The notes: generated from the sequence alone by a model not told the origin. Shown: positions 16,744 to 25,615, numbered from the stretch's first letter. The stretch: 64,000 nt of DNA from Streptomyces tibetensis (GCF_007655005.1 NZ_SZVW01000002.1:372001-436000), one strand, 5' to 3'. A program made the numbers and translations.

Positions 16744-17547
16744 TCAGGCGCGTCCGTACCGGGTGAACAGGAAGCCGTCCTCCTCCAGCATCGACACCAG
16801 CCCGAAGCGGTGCGGGACGGTCACGGCCGGCCCTCCGGCGATGCGCTGCGCCTCCCCCGCCGTGAGCATCGGGGAGACGGTCAGGCACAGCTCGTCGAGC
16901 ACGCCGGCGGCGACCATCTGGCCGAGCAGTCGCGGGCCGCCCTCGGTGAGCAGCCGGGTGTGGCCGAGGTCGGCGAGGGCCCGGACGGCGAGGGCCGGGT
17001 CCACGCCGATGCCGTCCCCGGCGGTCACGACCCGGGCGCCCGCCTTCTCTGCGGCGGCGACGCGGTCCGGGGCGGCCGCGGCGCCCGTGAGGATCAGGGT
17101 GGGGACGAGGGGCGAGGTGAACAGCGGGAGCGAGAAGTCCAGGTCGAGACTGGCGGTGACCACCGCGATCGCGGGTGCGGGCCGCTGCCCGGCCGCCTCC
17201 CGCATCGCCGCGAAGTCCTCCCGCGCGCGTGCGGGCCGGTAGCCCTCCTGCCGCACCGTCTCCGCGCCGACGACCACGACGTCGGCCAGGGCCCGCAGGG
17301 TGCCGAAGATCCGCATGTCGGTGGCGCTGGAGATGGGCTGCGAACGGCCGTCGTGCTGGGCGGCCCCGTCCAGCGTGGACACCATGTTGGCGCGCAGCCA
17401 CGGAACCGGTCCCTCCGGCCCGGGCTCCGGATAGGCGTACGCGGCGGCCAGCTCCTGAAGGCTCCACTCCCGCCCGGTGCCCTCACCGGACGCGCCGCCC
17501 GGCGCCGGAACTGCTGTTTCATCGGTCACAGGGAACAGACGTCGCAT
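16744..17547 (-). CDS. RibD C-terminal-type pyrimidine reductase
   Basis: This 267-residue protein has the dihydrofolate-reductase-like fold of the RibD C-terminal domain. In riboflavin synthesis that domain reduces the ribosyl-amino-pyrimidine with NADPH. Visible motifs are the substrate segment RANMVSTLDGAAQHDGRS, the NADPH strand ADVVVVGAETVRQEGY, and LLTEGGPRLLGQMV. There is no deaminase domain, so it may complement a separate deaminase or reduce a different substrate. The ATG at 17547 is followed 37 bases away by the divergent ATPase gene, so the two share a promoter region. Confidence 0.85.
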   Translation of the reverse strand: MRRLFPVTDETAVPAPGGASGEGTGREWSLQELAAAYAYPEPGPEGPVPWLRANMVSTLDGAAQHDGRSQPISSATDMRIFGTLRALADVVVVGAETVRQEGYRPARAREDFAAMREAAGQRPAPAIAVVTASLDLDFSLPLFTSPLVPTLILTGAAAAPDRVAAAEKAGARVVTAGDGIGVDPALAVRALADLGHTRLLTEGGPRLLGQMVAAGVLDELCLTVSPMLTAGEAQRIAGGPAVTVPHRFGLVSMLEEDGFLFTRYGRA

Positions 17548-17584
17548 GCCGTGCAGTGTTCCACGCGCCGTAGCATGGTGAACC

Positions 17585-18688
17585 GTGTCTTCTCCCCTGG
17601 CCCCCTCCGGAAGCGGCCCCATAACCGAACCGGCCCCGCTGTCCCTGTGCGCCCGTGAGCCGCACGTACCCGCGGACCGGCTGGTCGCCGAGATGGTGCC
17701 GCCACCGCGGTTCGACTCCGTCCGCTTCAGCACGTACATCCCCGACCCGAACCAGCCCAGCCAGACGGAGGCCGTCCGGGTCCTGGAGGGTTTCGCGGCG
17801 GGCCTCGACTCGGGAGGGCCCTCGGGATCCGGCAAGCGGCGGCTGTTCGGTTTCGGCAGGGCGCCGAAGAAGGCCCCCGCCGGCCCGCGCGGCGTCTACC
17901 TCGACGGCGGCTACGGCGTCGGCAAGACCCACCTGCTGGCGTCCCTGTGGCACGCCACTGCGGCCGAGCCCGCGCTCAAGGCGTTCGGCACCTTCGTGGA
18001 GCTGACCAACCTGGTCGGTGCCCTCGGGTTCCAGCAGACCGTCCGGACGCTGTCCGGGCACCGCCTGCTGTGCATCGACGAGTTCGAGCTCGACGACCCG
18101 GGCGACACGGTCCTGGTCTCCACTCTGCTCGGCAAGCTCGTCGACGCGGGTGTGGCGCTCGCCGCCACGTCCAACACACTGCCCGGCAAGCTCGGCGAGG
18201 GCCGGTTCGCCGCGGCCGACTTCCTGCGTGAGATCCAGGGCCTGTCGGCCCACTTCCGCGCCCTGCGCATCGACGGCGAGGACTATCGCCACCGCGGTCT
18301 GCCCGAGGCGCCGCCGCCGTACTCCGACGAACAGGTGACCGGCGCGGCGCACGCCACCGAGGGCGCTTCCCTCGACGCATTCTCGCCCCTCCTGGACCAT
18401 CTGGCCCGGGTACACCCCAGCCGGTACGGCGCTCTGACCGACGGGATCAAGGCCGTGTGCCTCACCGGTGTGCACCCGGTTCCCGACCAGTCGACGGCCC
18501 TCAGGCTGGTCGTTCTCGCGGACCGGCTCTACGACCGCGAGGTGCCGGTGCTCGCCTCGGGCCTGCCCTTCGACCAGCTGTTCAGCGACGAGATGCTGAA
18601 CGGCGGTTACCGCAAGAAGTACTTCCGGGCCATCTCCCGGCTCACCGCTCTCGCCCGCGACGCGGGTTCACTGGCGGACCCCCGGTAA
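17585..18688 (+). CDS. zapE: AFG1/ZapE-family cell-division ATPase
   Basis: This 367-residue AFG1-like ATPase belongs to the ZapE group, which interacts with the FtsZ ring in E. coli and with mitochondrial proteins in eukaryotes. Walker A is GGYGVGKTH (108-116) and Walker B is LLCIDEFELDD. The family's GLPFDQLF and YRKKYFRAISRL segments are at the C-terminus. An insert between residues 70 and 100 (Gly/Ser/Lys-rich) is not part of the usual core and looks flexible. Start is a GTG. The role in Streptomyces is inferred from the family. Confidence 0.88.
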   Translation: MSSPLAPSGSGPITEPAPLSLCAREPHVPADRLVAEMVPPPRFDSVRFSTYIPDPNQPSQTEAVRVLEGFAAGLDSGGPSGSGKRRLFGFGRAPKKAPAGPRGVYLDGGYGVGKTHLLASLWHATAAEPALKAFGTFVELTNLVGALGFQQTVRTLSGHRLLCIDEFELDDPGDTVLVSTLLGKLVDAGVALAATSNTLPGKLGEGRFAAADFLREIQGLSAHFRALRIDGEDYRHRGLPEAPPPYSDEQVTGAAHATEGASLDAFSPLLDHLARVHPSRYGALTDGIKAVCLTGVHPVPDQSTALRLVVLADRLYDREVPVLASGLPFDQLFSDEMLNGGYRKKYFRAISRLTALARDAGSLADPR

Positions 18689-18784
18689 GCACAGCTCCCA
18701 TACCGCGCCGACTGCCCGGCGGGAAGGGCCTGTTCAAGCCATCCCACCTGCGGTTTTCAGGCTCTCTTCAGCTTGAAACGTTAA

Positions 18785-18816
18785 GTTAACCCTGCAAACG
18801 ACTTTGCAGGGTTAAC
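18785..18816. terminator. Perfect 14-bp hairpin after the AFG1 gene
   Basis: GTTAACCCTGCAAA (18785-18798) and TTTGCAGGGTTAAC (18803-18816) are exact inverted repeats around a CGAC loop. They are followed by GTGTTTCTTG. The low-GC arms are unusual here. It is most simply a terminator; being 70 bases upstream of the next gene, it could also be an operator. Confidence 0.75.
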
Positions 18817-18886
18817 GTGTTTCTTGACCGGCCGTTGACCAAGTGTTGGTCCGCACTAGACGTGCGAAGCACCGGAAGGGGGGCGC

Positions 18887-19315
18887 ATGTACCGAGGTAC
18901 GACGGCACGGACCGTGGTTTCGATCCTCGCCGCCGCCCTGCTCGCCCTTCAGTTCTTCGCACCGACCGCGTCCTTCGCATCCGCGCATACGCACAGCCAA
19001 GTCGAGGCCAAAGCTCAGCCCGGAACGAAACCCTCCGGCACGTCCTCGCGCCCCGGCCACAAGTCCCTGGGGAAGGCGCTGCGCGACGAGACCGCGACCT
19101 GTCGCGCTGGGCACCACGGGGACCCGACCGGTCCCCTGCGGACCCGCGACCGGTCCCACACCGCGGACCTCGCGCCCACGGGCCCCGAGCGGCCGCTGCA
19201 ACGGCACATCCGGCCGACAGCGCCCGAACCGGTCAGACCCGGCGCCGCGCACGACCACACGTCGAGATCCTCGACATCGCACACTCCGGCGGCACTTCAG
19301 GTCTTTCGCTGCTGA
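18887..19315 (+). CDS. Small secreted His-containing protein
   Basis: This 142-residue protein has a clear signal peptide (SILAAALLALQFFAPTASFASA) and no recognised domain. The mature part is basic, Pro/Thr-rich and contains nine histidines, among them HTHSQ near the cleavage site and HDHTS near the C-terminus, which suggests metal binding outside the cell. A GGAAGGGGGG ribosome site precedes the ATG. It lies 79 bases upstream of a zinc-dependent carbonic anhydrase and may belong to the same transcript. Function is unknown. Confidence 0.65.
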   Translation: MYRGTTARTVVSILAAALLALQFFAPTASFASAHTHSQVEAKAQPGTKPSGTSSRPGHKSLGKALRDETATCRAGHHGDPTGPLRTRDRSHTADLAPTGPERPLQRHIRPTAPEPVRPGAAHDHTSRSSTSHTPAALQVFRC

Positions 19316-19394
19316 GTGGCAGAGCAGTTCCCCCCACCCCTTGTCATGCCCGTCCGACGCGCCCCCACTGCGCGCCAGGAGGATCACCACACTC

Positions 19395-19976
19395 ATGCAA
19401 CCCCTCATCGACAACGCCCGCATCTTCGGACAGCGCCCTGAGGAGTTCGCCCACCTCGCCGAGGGCCAGTCCCCCGAGGTCCTGTTCATCACCTGCTCCG
19501 ACTCCAGGGTCGTACCGGCGCTGATCACGGGCGCCCGTCCCGGCGAGCTCTTCGAGCTGCGCACCGCCGGCAACGTCGTTCCCCCGCACTCCATCGCGCA
19601 CCCCACCTCGGAGGCGGCCACGATCGAGTACGCCGTGGAGGTCCTCGGCGTCAAGGAGATCGTGGTCTGCGGCCACTCGCACTGCGGCGCCGTGGGCGCG
19701 GTGGTACGCGGCGACGACCTCTCCGGCGTGCCCGCCGTGCGCGACTGGCTCGCGCACGCCTGTGACGAGCCCAAGTGCGCGGACCCGACCGACAAGACGG
19801 TCACCGAAGCCGTGCAGAACCATGTCCTGACCCAGGTGGAGCGGCTGCGCTCCTACCCCTGCGTGGAGAGCCGCCTGACGGACGGCCGGCTCCGGCTGCA
19901 CGCCTGGTTCTACGAAGTACACACGGGCACCGTGCGCGAACACCGCGCGGACACCGACTCCTTCGAGAAGCTGTGA
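19395..19976 (+). CDS. Beta-class carbonic anhydrase
   Basis: This 193-residue enzyme interconverts CO2 and bicarbonate in the cytoplasm. The zinc ligands Cys34, His94 and Cys97 are present, as is the catalytic Asp36-Arg38 dyad in CSDSR, and the motif CGHSHCGAV is characteristic. The gene is 8 bases upstream of a SulP-family transporter, the arrangement often seen when SulP proteins carry bicarbonate. The two probably work together to take up and use inorganic carbon. Confidence 0.96.
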   Translation: MQPLIDNARIFGQRPEEFAHLAEGQSPEVLFITCSDSRVVPALITGARPGELFELRTAGNVVPPHSIAHPTSEAATIEYAVEVLGVKEIVVCGHSHCGAVGAVVRGDDLSGVPAVRDWLAHACDEPKCADPTDKTVTEAVQNHVLTQVERLRSYPCVESRLTDGRLRLHAWFYEVHTGTVREHRADTDSFEKL

Positions 19977-19984
19977 GGGCGACC

Positions 19985-21472
19985 ATGACCAAGTTCCCTT
20001 ACCTGAAGCAGGATTTCCTCGCCTCGATCGTCGTCTTCCTGGTCGCGGTCCCGCTGTGCGTCGGCGTGGCGGTCGCCTCCGGCGTTCCCGCGGAGCTGGG
20101 CCTCATCACCGGCATCGTGGGCGGGCTCGTCACCGGGCTGATGCGCGGCAGCAGCCTTCAGGTGTCCGGCCCCGCCGCCGGACTCACCGTGCTGGTCTTC
20201 GAGGCCGTCAGCGAGTTCGGCGTGGCCACGCTCGGCGTGATCGTGCTGCTCGCCGGCCTGCTCCAGCTCGCCATGGGCTTCCTGGGGATAGGCCGCTGGT
20301 TCCGGGCGATATCCGTCTCCGTCGTCGAGGGCATGCTCTGCGGCATCGGACTGGTGATCATCGCCGGGCAGATCTACGCTGCGGCGGGCCTGAAGGCCCC
20401 GGAGTCCGGACTCGGCAAGATCGCCGGTCTGCCCGGGATGTTCGCCGACACGCTCGGCAGCACCGAGGCCCTGACCTCCCTCGCGATCGGCGCGGGCACC
20501 ATCGCCGTCATCGTGTTCTGGAAGAAGCTGCCGAAGGCGGTCCAAACCGTACCCGGCGCCCTCGCAGCAGTCGTCCTGGCCACGGTCGCCACTCTCGCCT
20601 TCAGCCTGCCGGTCGCCACCGTCCAGGTGGAGGGCCTGCTGGGCGTCATCCAGCCGCCCGGGGCCGAGGCCTTCGGCGAACTGGCGAACCCGGCGATCTG
20701 GGGCACCATCATCGCCTTCGCACTGATCGCCTCCGCCGAGAGCCTGTTCAGCGCCGCCGCCGTGGACCGGCTGCACAACGGTCCGCGCACCGAGTACAAC
20801 AAGGAGATGATCGCCCAGGGCGCGGGCAACACCCTGTGCGGTCTGCTCGGCGCGCTGCCGATGACCGCCGTCATCGTGCGCAGCTCCGCCAACGTCAACG
20901 CGGGCGCCAAGACCAAGGCCTCCCGGGTGCTGCACGGCGTGTGGCTGCTGCTGTTCGCCGCCGCGATGCCGTGGGCCCTGGCGCTGATCCCGATCCCCGC
21001 CCTCGCCGGCATCCTCGTGCACGCCGGCTGGAAGCTGATCCCGTTCCACCAGATCACGACTCTGTGGCGGGCCCACAAGGGTGAGGCGCTCATCCTGATC
21101 GTCACCGCCGTGTCGATCGTCGCGGTCAACATGTTCGAGGGTGTGCTCATCGGTCTGGCCCTGTCGGTCGTCAAGACCGCCTGGGAGGCCTCGCACGTCA
21201 AGATGGAGATCATCGACAAGGGCGCCGGCCCGATCCAGGCGTACCTGTCCGGTAACGCGACCTTCCTGCGGCTGCCGAAGATCCTCGACAGCCTGGAGAG
21301 CCTGCCGCAGGACCGCCCGGTCGAGCTGGACCTCTCGGGCCTGCACCACCTCGACCACGCCTGCCGCACGGCCCTGGAGAGCTGGGCCGCACGCCACAGC
21401 GCGACGGGCACCGAACCGGTGAAGGTCACGGAGCCCGAGGAGGCCCCGGCGGAGAAGGTCCCCGCCGCCTAG
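19985..21472 (+). CDS. SulP-family anion transporter (probably bicarbonate)
   Basis: This 495-residue membrane protein has about ten to twelve helices and the SulP signature near the N-terminus (DFLASIVVFLVAVPLCVGVA; GLITGIVGGLVTGLM). A C-terminal STAS domain is present from about residue 410 (LDLSGLHHLDHACRTAL), which is where these transporters are regulated. The substrate could be sulfate, but the gene is directly downstream of a carbonic anhydrase, which favours bicarbonate. A GAGGGCGACC site precedes the ATG. Confidence 0.9.
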   Translation: MTKFPYLKQDFLASIVVFLVAVPLCVGVAVASGVPAELGLITGIVGGLVTGLMRGSSLQVSGPAAGLTVLVFEAVSEFGVATLGVIVLLAGLLQLAMGFLGIGRWFRAISVSVVEGMLCGIGLVIIAGQIYAAAGLKAPESGLGKIAGLPGMFADTLGSTEALTSLAIGAGTIAVIVFWKKLPKAVQTVPGALAAVVLATVATLAFSLPVATVQVEGLLGVIQPPGAEAFGELANPAIWGTIIAFALIASAESLFSAAAVDRLHNGPRTEYNKEMIAQGAGNTLCGLLGALPMTAVIVRSSANVNAGAKTKASRVLHGVWLLLFAAAMPWALALIPIPALAGILVHAGWKLIPFHQITTLWRAHKGEALILIVTAVSIVAVNMFEGVLIGLALSVVKTAWEASHVKMEIIDKGAGPIQAYLSGNATFLRLPKILDSLESLPQDRPVELDLSGLHHLDHACRTALESWAARHSATGTEPVKVTEPEEAPAEKVPAA

Positions 21473-21495
21473 CCGGAGGACCGGATCACCCACCC

Positions 21496-21534
21496 CTTGG
21501 TCCGGGGCGCGCCGGCTGCGCGCCCCGGACCAAG
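21496..21534. terminator. 16-bp hairpin after the SulP gene
   Basis: CTTGGTCCGGGGCGCG (21496-21511) and CGCGCCCCGGACCAAG (21519-21534) are exact inverted repeats around a seven-base loop, starting 23 bases after the stop. No T-run follows, which is usual for GC-rich actinobacterial terminators. Confidence 0.85.
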
Positions 21535-21641
21535 CGCGTCCGCCCCGTTTCGGCCCGATCCCCGGCCATGGCCCCACGCCCCGGTTCGGGCATATCGTTA
21601 CAGAAACGGACGGATTCGGACCTCTGAACCGGGAGGCCGGC

Positions 21642-22703
21642 ATGGTCGAAGAGCTGGTCGGCGTGGTGGCCGCGGTCGGGGCCGGTGCGCTGGTGTACGT
21701 GGCCTCCGCGGCACGGGTCGTCAAGCAGTACGAGCGCGGGGTCGTCTTCCGGCTCGGGCGTCTGCACGGGGACGTGCGGCGGCCCGGGTTCAACCTCGTG
21801 ATCCCCGCGGTGGACCGGATGCGCAAGGTCAACCTGCAGATCGTGACCATGCCCATCCCGGCCCAGGAGGGCATCACCCGCGACAATGTGACCGTGCGGG
21901 TCGACGCCGTCGTCTACTTCAACGTCGTGGACCCGTCGGCCGCGATCGTCAACGTCGAGGACTACCGCTTCGCCGTCTCGCAGATGGCGCAGACGTCACT
22001 GCGCTCGATCATCGGCAAGAGCGAGCTGGACGACCTGCTGTCCAACCGCGAGAAGCTCAACCAGGGCCTGGAGCTGATGATCGACAGTCCGGCCGTGGAG
22101 TGGGGCGTGAGCATCGACCGCGTGGAGATCAAGGACGTCTCCCTGCCGGACACCATGAAGCGCTCCATGGCCCGCCAGGCGGAGGCCGACCGGGAGCGGC
22201 GGGCCCGGCTCATCAACGCCGACGCCGAGTACCAGGCCTCCAAGAAGCTGGCCCAGGCCGCCCGCCAGATGGCCGACACGCCTTCGGCGCTCCAGCTCCG
22301 GCTGCTGCAGACCGTCATGGCGGTGGCGGCGGAGAAGAACTCCACGCTCGTCCTGCCCATTCCGGTGGAACTGCTGCGGTTCCTGGAGCGGGGTGCGCAG
22401 CCCGCCGCGGAGAGCGCGGGACAGCCGCGGGACGCGGCACAGCCGCAGGACGCGGGAGGAGCGGAGGACGCGAGCCGCGCGCAGCCCACGGACCCCGCGG
22501 AGCCCACGGAGCCCACGGATCGCGCGGCGATCGAGGAGCGCGCCGCCGACCTCACGGAGCAGCGCGCCGCCGACCTCACGGAGCAGCGCGCCGCCGACCT
22601 CACGGAGCAGCGCGCCGTCGACCTCACGGAGCAGCGCGCCGTCGACCTGACGGAGCAGGCCGGGGAGGCCATGGAACGGCTGCGGCGGGCCGTGGAGCAG
22701 TGA
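21642..22703 (+). CDS. SPFH/band-7 slipin-like membrane protein with repeat tail
   Basis: This 353-residue stomatin/slipin-type protein has an N-terminal membrane helix (residues 5-25) and an SPFH domain (VKQYERGVVFRLGRL through SIDRVEIKDVSLP). It is expected to form oligomeric rings at membrane microdomains. The domain is followed by a charged helix (RQAEADRERRARLINADAEYQ). After about residue 255 the sequence becomes low-complexity; residues 300-339 are five copies of RAADLTEQ/RAVDLTEQ. No NfeD partner lies next to it. Start is an ATG after GGGAGG. Confidence 0.9.
   Translation: MVEELVGVVAAVGAGALVYVASAARVVKQYERGVVFRLGRLHGDVRRPGFNLVIPAVDRMRKVNLQIVTMPIPAQEGITRDNVTVRVDAVVYFNVVDPSAAIVNVEDYRFAVSQMAQTSLRSIIGKSELDDLLSNREKLNQGLELMIDSPAVEWGVSIDRVEIKDVSLPDTMKRSMARQAEADRERRARLINADAEYQASKKLAQAARQMADTPSALQLRLLQTVMAVAAEKNSTLVLPIPVELLRFLERGAQPAAESAGQPRDAAQPQDAGGAEDASRAQPTDPAEPTEPTDRAAIEERAADLTEQRAADLTEQRAADLTEQRAVDLTEQRAVDLTEQAGEAMERLRRAVEQ
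22539..22658. repeat. 24-bp tandem repeat encoding five octapeptides
   Basis: Five contiguous 24-base units (CGCGCCGCCGACCTCACG then GAGCAG) run from 22539 to 22658 in frame, giving RAADLTEQ. Units 4 and 5 change Ala to Val, and unit 5 carries one silent change. It is preceded by short GCCCACGGA repeats around 22490-22520. Confidence 0.95.
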
Positions 22704-22793
22704 CGCGCGCTACGCGCGTGGTTCCCGCGGCCCGCACCAGGTGATAGACACAGCGGGATCACAGTTCCTGTCCGCCAGCAGGAAGGTTTCCCC

Positions 22794-24176
22794 ATGACCG
22801 AATCCGGTCGCTTCGCCACCCGACGTCGGATGCTCGCCGGAACGGGCGCCCTGGGCGTCGGGATTGCGTTCTCCGGCGCCCTCTCCGAACTCTTCGCCGG
22901 CACCGCCGCCGCACAGGGCCTCGGCCACACCGGCTACGGCCCACTCGTCCCCGACCCGAAGGGCGTCCTCGACCTGCCGGAAGGGTTCCGCTACCGGATC
23001 CTCTCCCGCGAAGGGGACGAACTGCGCTCCGGCGAGGGCAAGGTCCCCTCCAACCACGACGGCATGTCGGCCTTCGGCGGCAGAGGCGGCCGGGTCCACC
23101 TGGTCCGCAACCACGAGAACCGCGTGAGCGGCAAGGTCCCGGTGCCGACCGTCGAGGGCCTCACCTACGACCCGGCAGGCAAGGGCGGCTGTACGGCGCT
23201 GACGCTGGACTCCCGGGGCAGGGTCCAGTCGGAGCGAGTCGCGATCGCCGGCACGGCCGTGAACTGCGCCGGCGGCCCCACCCCTTGGGACACCTGGCTG
23301 ACCTGCGAGGAGACCGAGGACCGGGCCGGCACCAACGGCTACACCAAGGACCACGGCTTCATCTTCGAGGTCGACCCGGTCGATCCGCACCGCACCGGGG
23401 CCGTGCCGCTGACCGCGATGGGCCGCTTCGCGCACGAGGCGATCGCCGTGGACCCCCGGCGAGGCGTGGTGTACGAGACCGAGGACGCCTTCGAGAAGCC
23501 CTTCGGCCTCTTCTACCGCTTCCTGCCGAACCGGCCGCTGGGCGGCAGGGGTTCGCTGCGCGCGGGCGGCCGGCTCCAGGCCATGCGGGTGCCCGGTGTG
23601 CCGGACCTGTCCTCCGTCCAGGACGTCGGCGCCGAGTTCGACCACATCGAGTGGGTGGACGTGCCGGACCCGCAGGCCGCGCAGACGCCGATCCGGTTCC
23701 AGGACTTCGGCCGCGGGGGAATCACGCACGCGCAGAAGCTGGAGGGCTGCTACTGGGGCGGCCGTTCGGTGTACTTCGTGTCCTCGTTCGCGCGCCGTTC
23801 GGACGGTTCGGCCGCCGACCACTTCGGGCAGGTCTGGCGCTACGACCCCGAGCGCCGCCGGCTCACCCTGGTGATCGTCTTCGGCCCGGACACCGATGTG
23901 CAGCTGCCGGGCGAGTCGCCGGACAACATCTGCCTGGCGCCCAGCGGCGGCCTCATGGTCTGTGAGGACGGCAACGGCGCCCAGCACGTCTTCGGCGTGA
24001 CCCGGCGCGGCGAGGTCTACGCGATGGCCCGCAACCGGCAGAACATCGGCACCGAGCAGGAGCCCGAATGGGGTGAGTTCGCCGGGGTGACGTTCTCCCC
24101 GGACGGCGACACGATGTACGTCAACTGCTACACGCCCGGCACCACCTTCGCGGTGACGGGCCCCTGGCGCCGGTGA
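22794..24176 (+). CDS. PhoX-type (DUF839) secreted alkaline phosphatase
   Basis: This 460-residue protein is a Tat-exported phosphatase of the PhoX family, which uses iron and calcium to release phosphate from esters outside the cell. The Tat signal is TRRRMLAGTGALGVGIAFSG. The beta-propeller body contains GGPTPWDTWLTCEET (metal-binding Glu and the conserved TW motif), and the C-terminal ESPDNICLAPSGGLMVCEDG. The next gene is a polyphosphate kinase, so both suggest phosphate management. No convincing PHO box was seen in the 90 bases upstream. Confidence 0.9.
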   Translation: MTESGRFATRRRMLAGTGALGVGIAFSGALSELFAGTAAAQGLGHTGYGPLVPDPKGVLDLPEGFRYRILSREGDELRSGEGKVPSNHDGMSAFGGRGGRVHLVRNHENRVSGKVPVPTVEGLTYDPAGKGGCTALTLDSRGRVQSERVAIAGTAVNCAGGPTPWDTWLTCEETEDRAGTNGYTKDHGFIFEVDPVDPHRTGAVPLTAMGRFAHEAIAVDPRRGVVYETEDAFEKPFGLFYRFLPNRPLGGRGSLRAGGRLQAMRVPGVPDLSSVQDVGAEFDHIEWVDVPDPQAAQTPIRFQDFGRGGITHAQKLEGCYWGGRSVYFVSSFARRSDGSAADHFGQVWRYDPERRRLTLVIVFGPDTDVQLPGESPDNICLAPSGGLMVCEDGNGAQHVFGVTRRGEVYAMARNRQNIGTEQEPEWGEFAGVTFSPDGDTMYVNCYTPGTTFAVTGPWRR

Positions 24177-24193
24177 CCGGTGCTCCGCCTCTC

Positions 24194-24224
24194 CGGGGCG
24201 CCGGGTGCGCAGCCCGGCGCCCCG
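24194..24224. terminator. 12-bp GC hairpin after the PhoX gene
   Basis: CGGGGCGCCGGG (24194-24205) and CCCGGCGCCCCG (24213-24224) pair perfectly around a seven-base loop, 17 bases after the stop and 37 bases before the next start. Confidence 0.8.
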
Positions 24225-24261
24225 CCGGATCATCGAGGCACAGGACCGCGAAGGGGGCCCG

Positions 24262-25119
24262 GTGGCACACAAGGACAGCACCTCGCTTCGGCAGCGGTTG
24301 CGCCTGCCCGCCGGTGAGCCGGTCGACCTGAGCCGGTACGACGCCGCCGCCACCCCCGCCGGGCCGCACGGCAAGGCGGCGGGCAGGGCGGCCACGGCCC
24401 GGATCGGCGAGCGGCTCGCCGTCCTCCAGGAGCGGCTGTGGGCGGCGAGCACCGGGGGCGACCGGCGCCGCGTGCTGCTGGTTCTGCAGGGCATGGACAC
24501 CAGCGGCAAGGGCGGTACGGTCAAGCACGTCATCGGTCTGCTCAACCCGTCCGGCTGCCGGATCACCGCGTTCAAGGCACCCACCGCCGAGGAGCGCGCG
24601 CACCCCTTCCTGTGGCGCGTGGAGCAGGCGCTCCCGATCCGCGGCGAGCTGGGCATCTTCGACCGCTCGCACTACGAGGACGTCCTGGTCGCCCGCGTCC
24701 GGGAGCTCGCGCCGGCCCCCGAGATCGCCCGGCGCTACGAGCAGATCAACCGCTTCGAGCGGTCCCTCACCGGCGACGGGGTGACCCTGGTCAAGTGCTT
24801 CCTGCACATCTCCTACGAGGAGCAGCGCCGCCGGCTGCTCAAGCGCCTCGACAAGCCGGAGAAGCGCTGGAAGTTCGCCGCTTCCGACATCGACGACCGG
24901 GCCCTGTGGCCCGCCTTCCAGGAGGCCTACGAGATCGCCCTGGAGCGTTGCGGCACCTCGAACGCGCCCTGGTACCTGATCCCGGCGGACCACAAGTGGT
25001 ACCGCAACTGGGCGGTCAGCACCCTGCTCCTGGAGCACTTCGAGGAGCTGGATCCGCGGTATCCGCAGCCGGACTTCGACGTGGCCGCGTGCCGGAAACG
25101 GCTGCTGGAGCAGCCCTGA
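24262..25119 (+). CDS. ppk2: Polyphosphate kinase 2 family protein
   Basis: PPK2 enzymes transfer phosphate between polyphosphate and nucleotides. Walker A is GMDTSGKGG (77-85), and the DRSHYEDV block (134-141) and WKFAASDIDDR lid region are those of the family. The 285-residue length fits a single-domain PPK2, most like class I or III enzymes that make NTP or NDP from polyphosphate. The start is GTG 24262, because GAAGGGGG is just upstream; an in-frame ATG at 24205 lies in the terminator of the PhoX gene. Confidence 0.92.
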   Translation: MAHKDSTSLRQRLRLPAGEPVDLSRYDAAATPAGPHGKAAGRAATARIGERLAVLQERLWAASTGGDRRRVLLVLQGMDTSGKGGTVKHVIGLLNPSGCRITAFKAPTAEERAHPFLWRVEQALPIRGELGIFDRSHYEDVLVARVRELAPAPEIARRYEQINRFERSLTGDGVTLVKCFLHISYEEQRRRLLKRLDKPEKRWKFAASDIDDRALWPAFQEAYEIALERCGTSNAPWYLIPADHKWYRNWAVSTLLLEHFEELDPRYPQPDFDVAACRKRLLEQP

Positions 25120-25129
25120 CCCGACCGGT

Positions 25130-25615
25130 TCAGGCGGCCAGCAGGGCGTCGATCTGGCCGACGGCCTCCTTCAGTCCCTCCTCCATGCCCATGGCGACCA
25201 GCTGCTCCATCTGCTCGCGGGTGTCGAACAGGGAGCGCAGCTCCATCCGGGTGCCGCCGCCGTGCTCGCTGAGCCGCACCGTCACGGACATGGTCGGCAT
25301 GTCCTCCTTGGGCTTGCCGTCGTCGTCGGCGAAGCCGTCGGTGAACTGAAGGGCCGTCGGCGCGCTGACCGAGGTGATCCGCCACCAGCCGCGGTGCCGG
25401 TCGCCCTCGGGGCCGGTCATGAAGTAGGTGACCTCTCCGCCGGGGGTGAGGTCGTGCTGCTCCACGGTCGCCGGGTAGGTCGGCGGGCCCCACCAGCGCT
25501 CCAGCTGCCGGGGGTCGGCCCACAGCCGCCACACCCGCTCGACCGGGGCGGCGAAGTCGGCGATCAGGGTGAGGGTGAGGTGGTCGAGGTCCTTGTCGAC
25601 ACTGGTGACACTCAT
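25130..25615 (-). CDS. SRPBCC/AHSA1-domain protein
   Basis: This 161-residue protein has the helix-grip ligand-binding fold of AHSA1/START-like proteins; WRLWADPRQLERWWGPP and the GGEVTYFM strand are hallmarks. The ligand is unknown. Its start overlaps the stop of the ArsR-type gene (ATGA), an arrangement found very widely in actinobacteria, in which the regulator controls the pair. Confidence 0.9.
   Translation of the reverse strand: MSVTSVDKDLDHLTLTLIADFAAPVERVWRLWADPRQLERWWGPPTYPATVEQHDLTPGGEVTYFMTGPEGDRHRGWWRITSVSAPTALQFTDGFADDDGKPKEDMPTMSVTVRLSEHGGGTRMELRSLFDTREQMEQLVAMGMEEGLKEAVGQIDALLAA

Noticed and set aside
22740..22793. A PHO box before the PhoX gene
   Set aside because: Only a weak GTTCCTGTCC-like segment is present, with no second repeat at the right distance.
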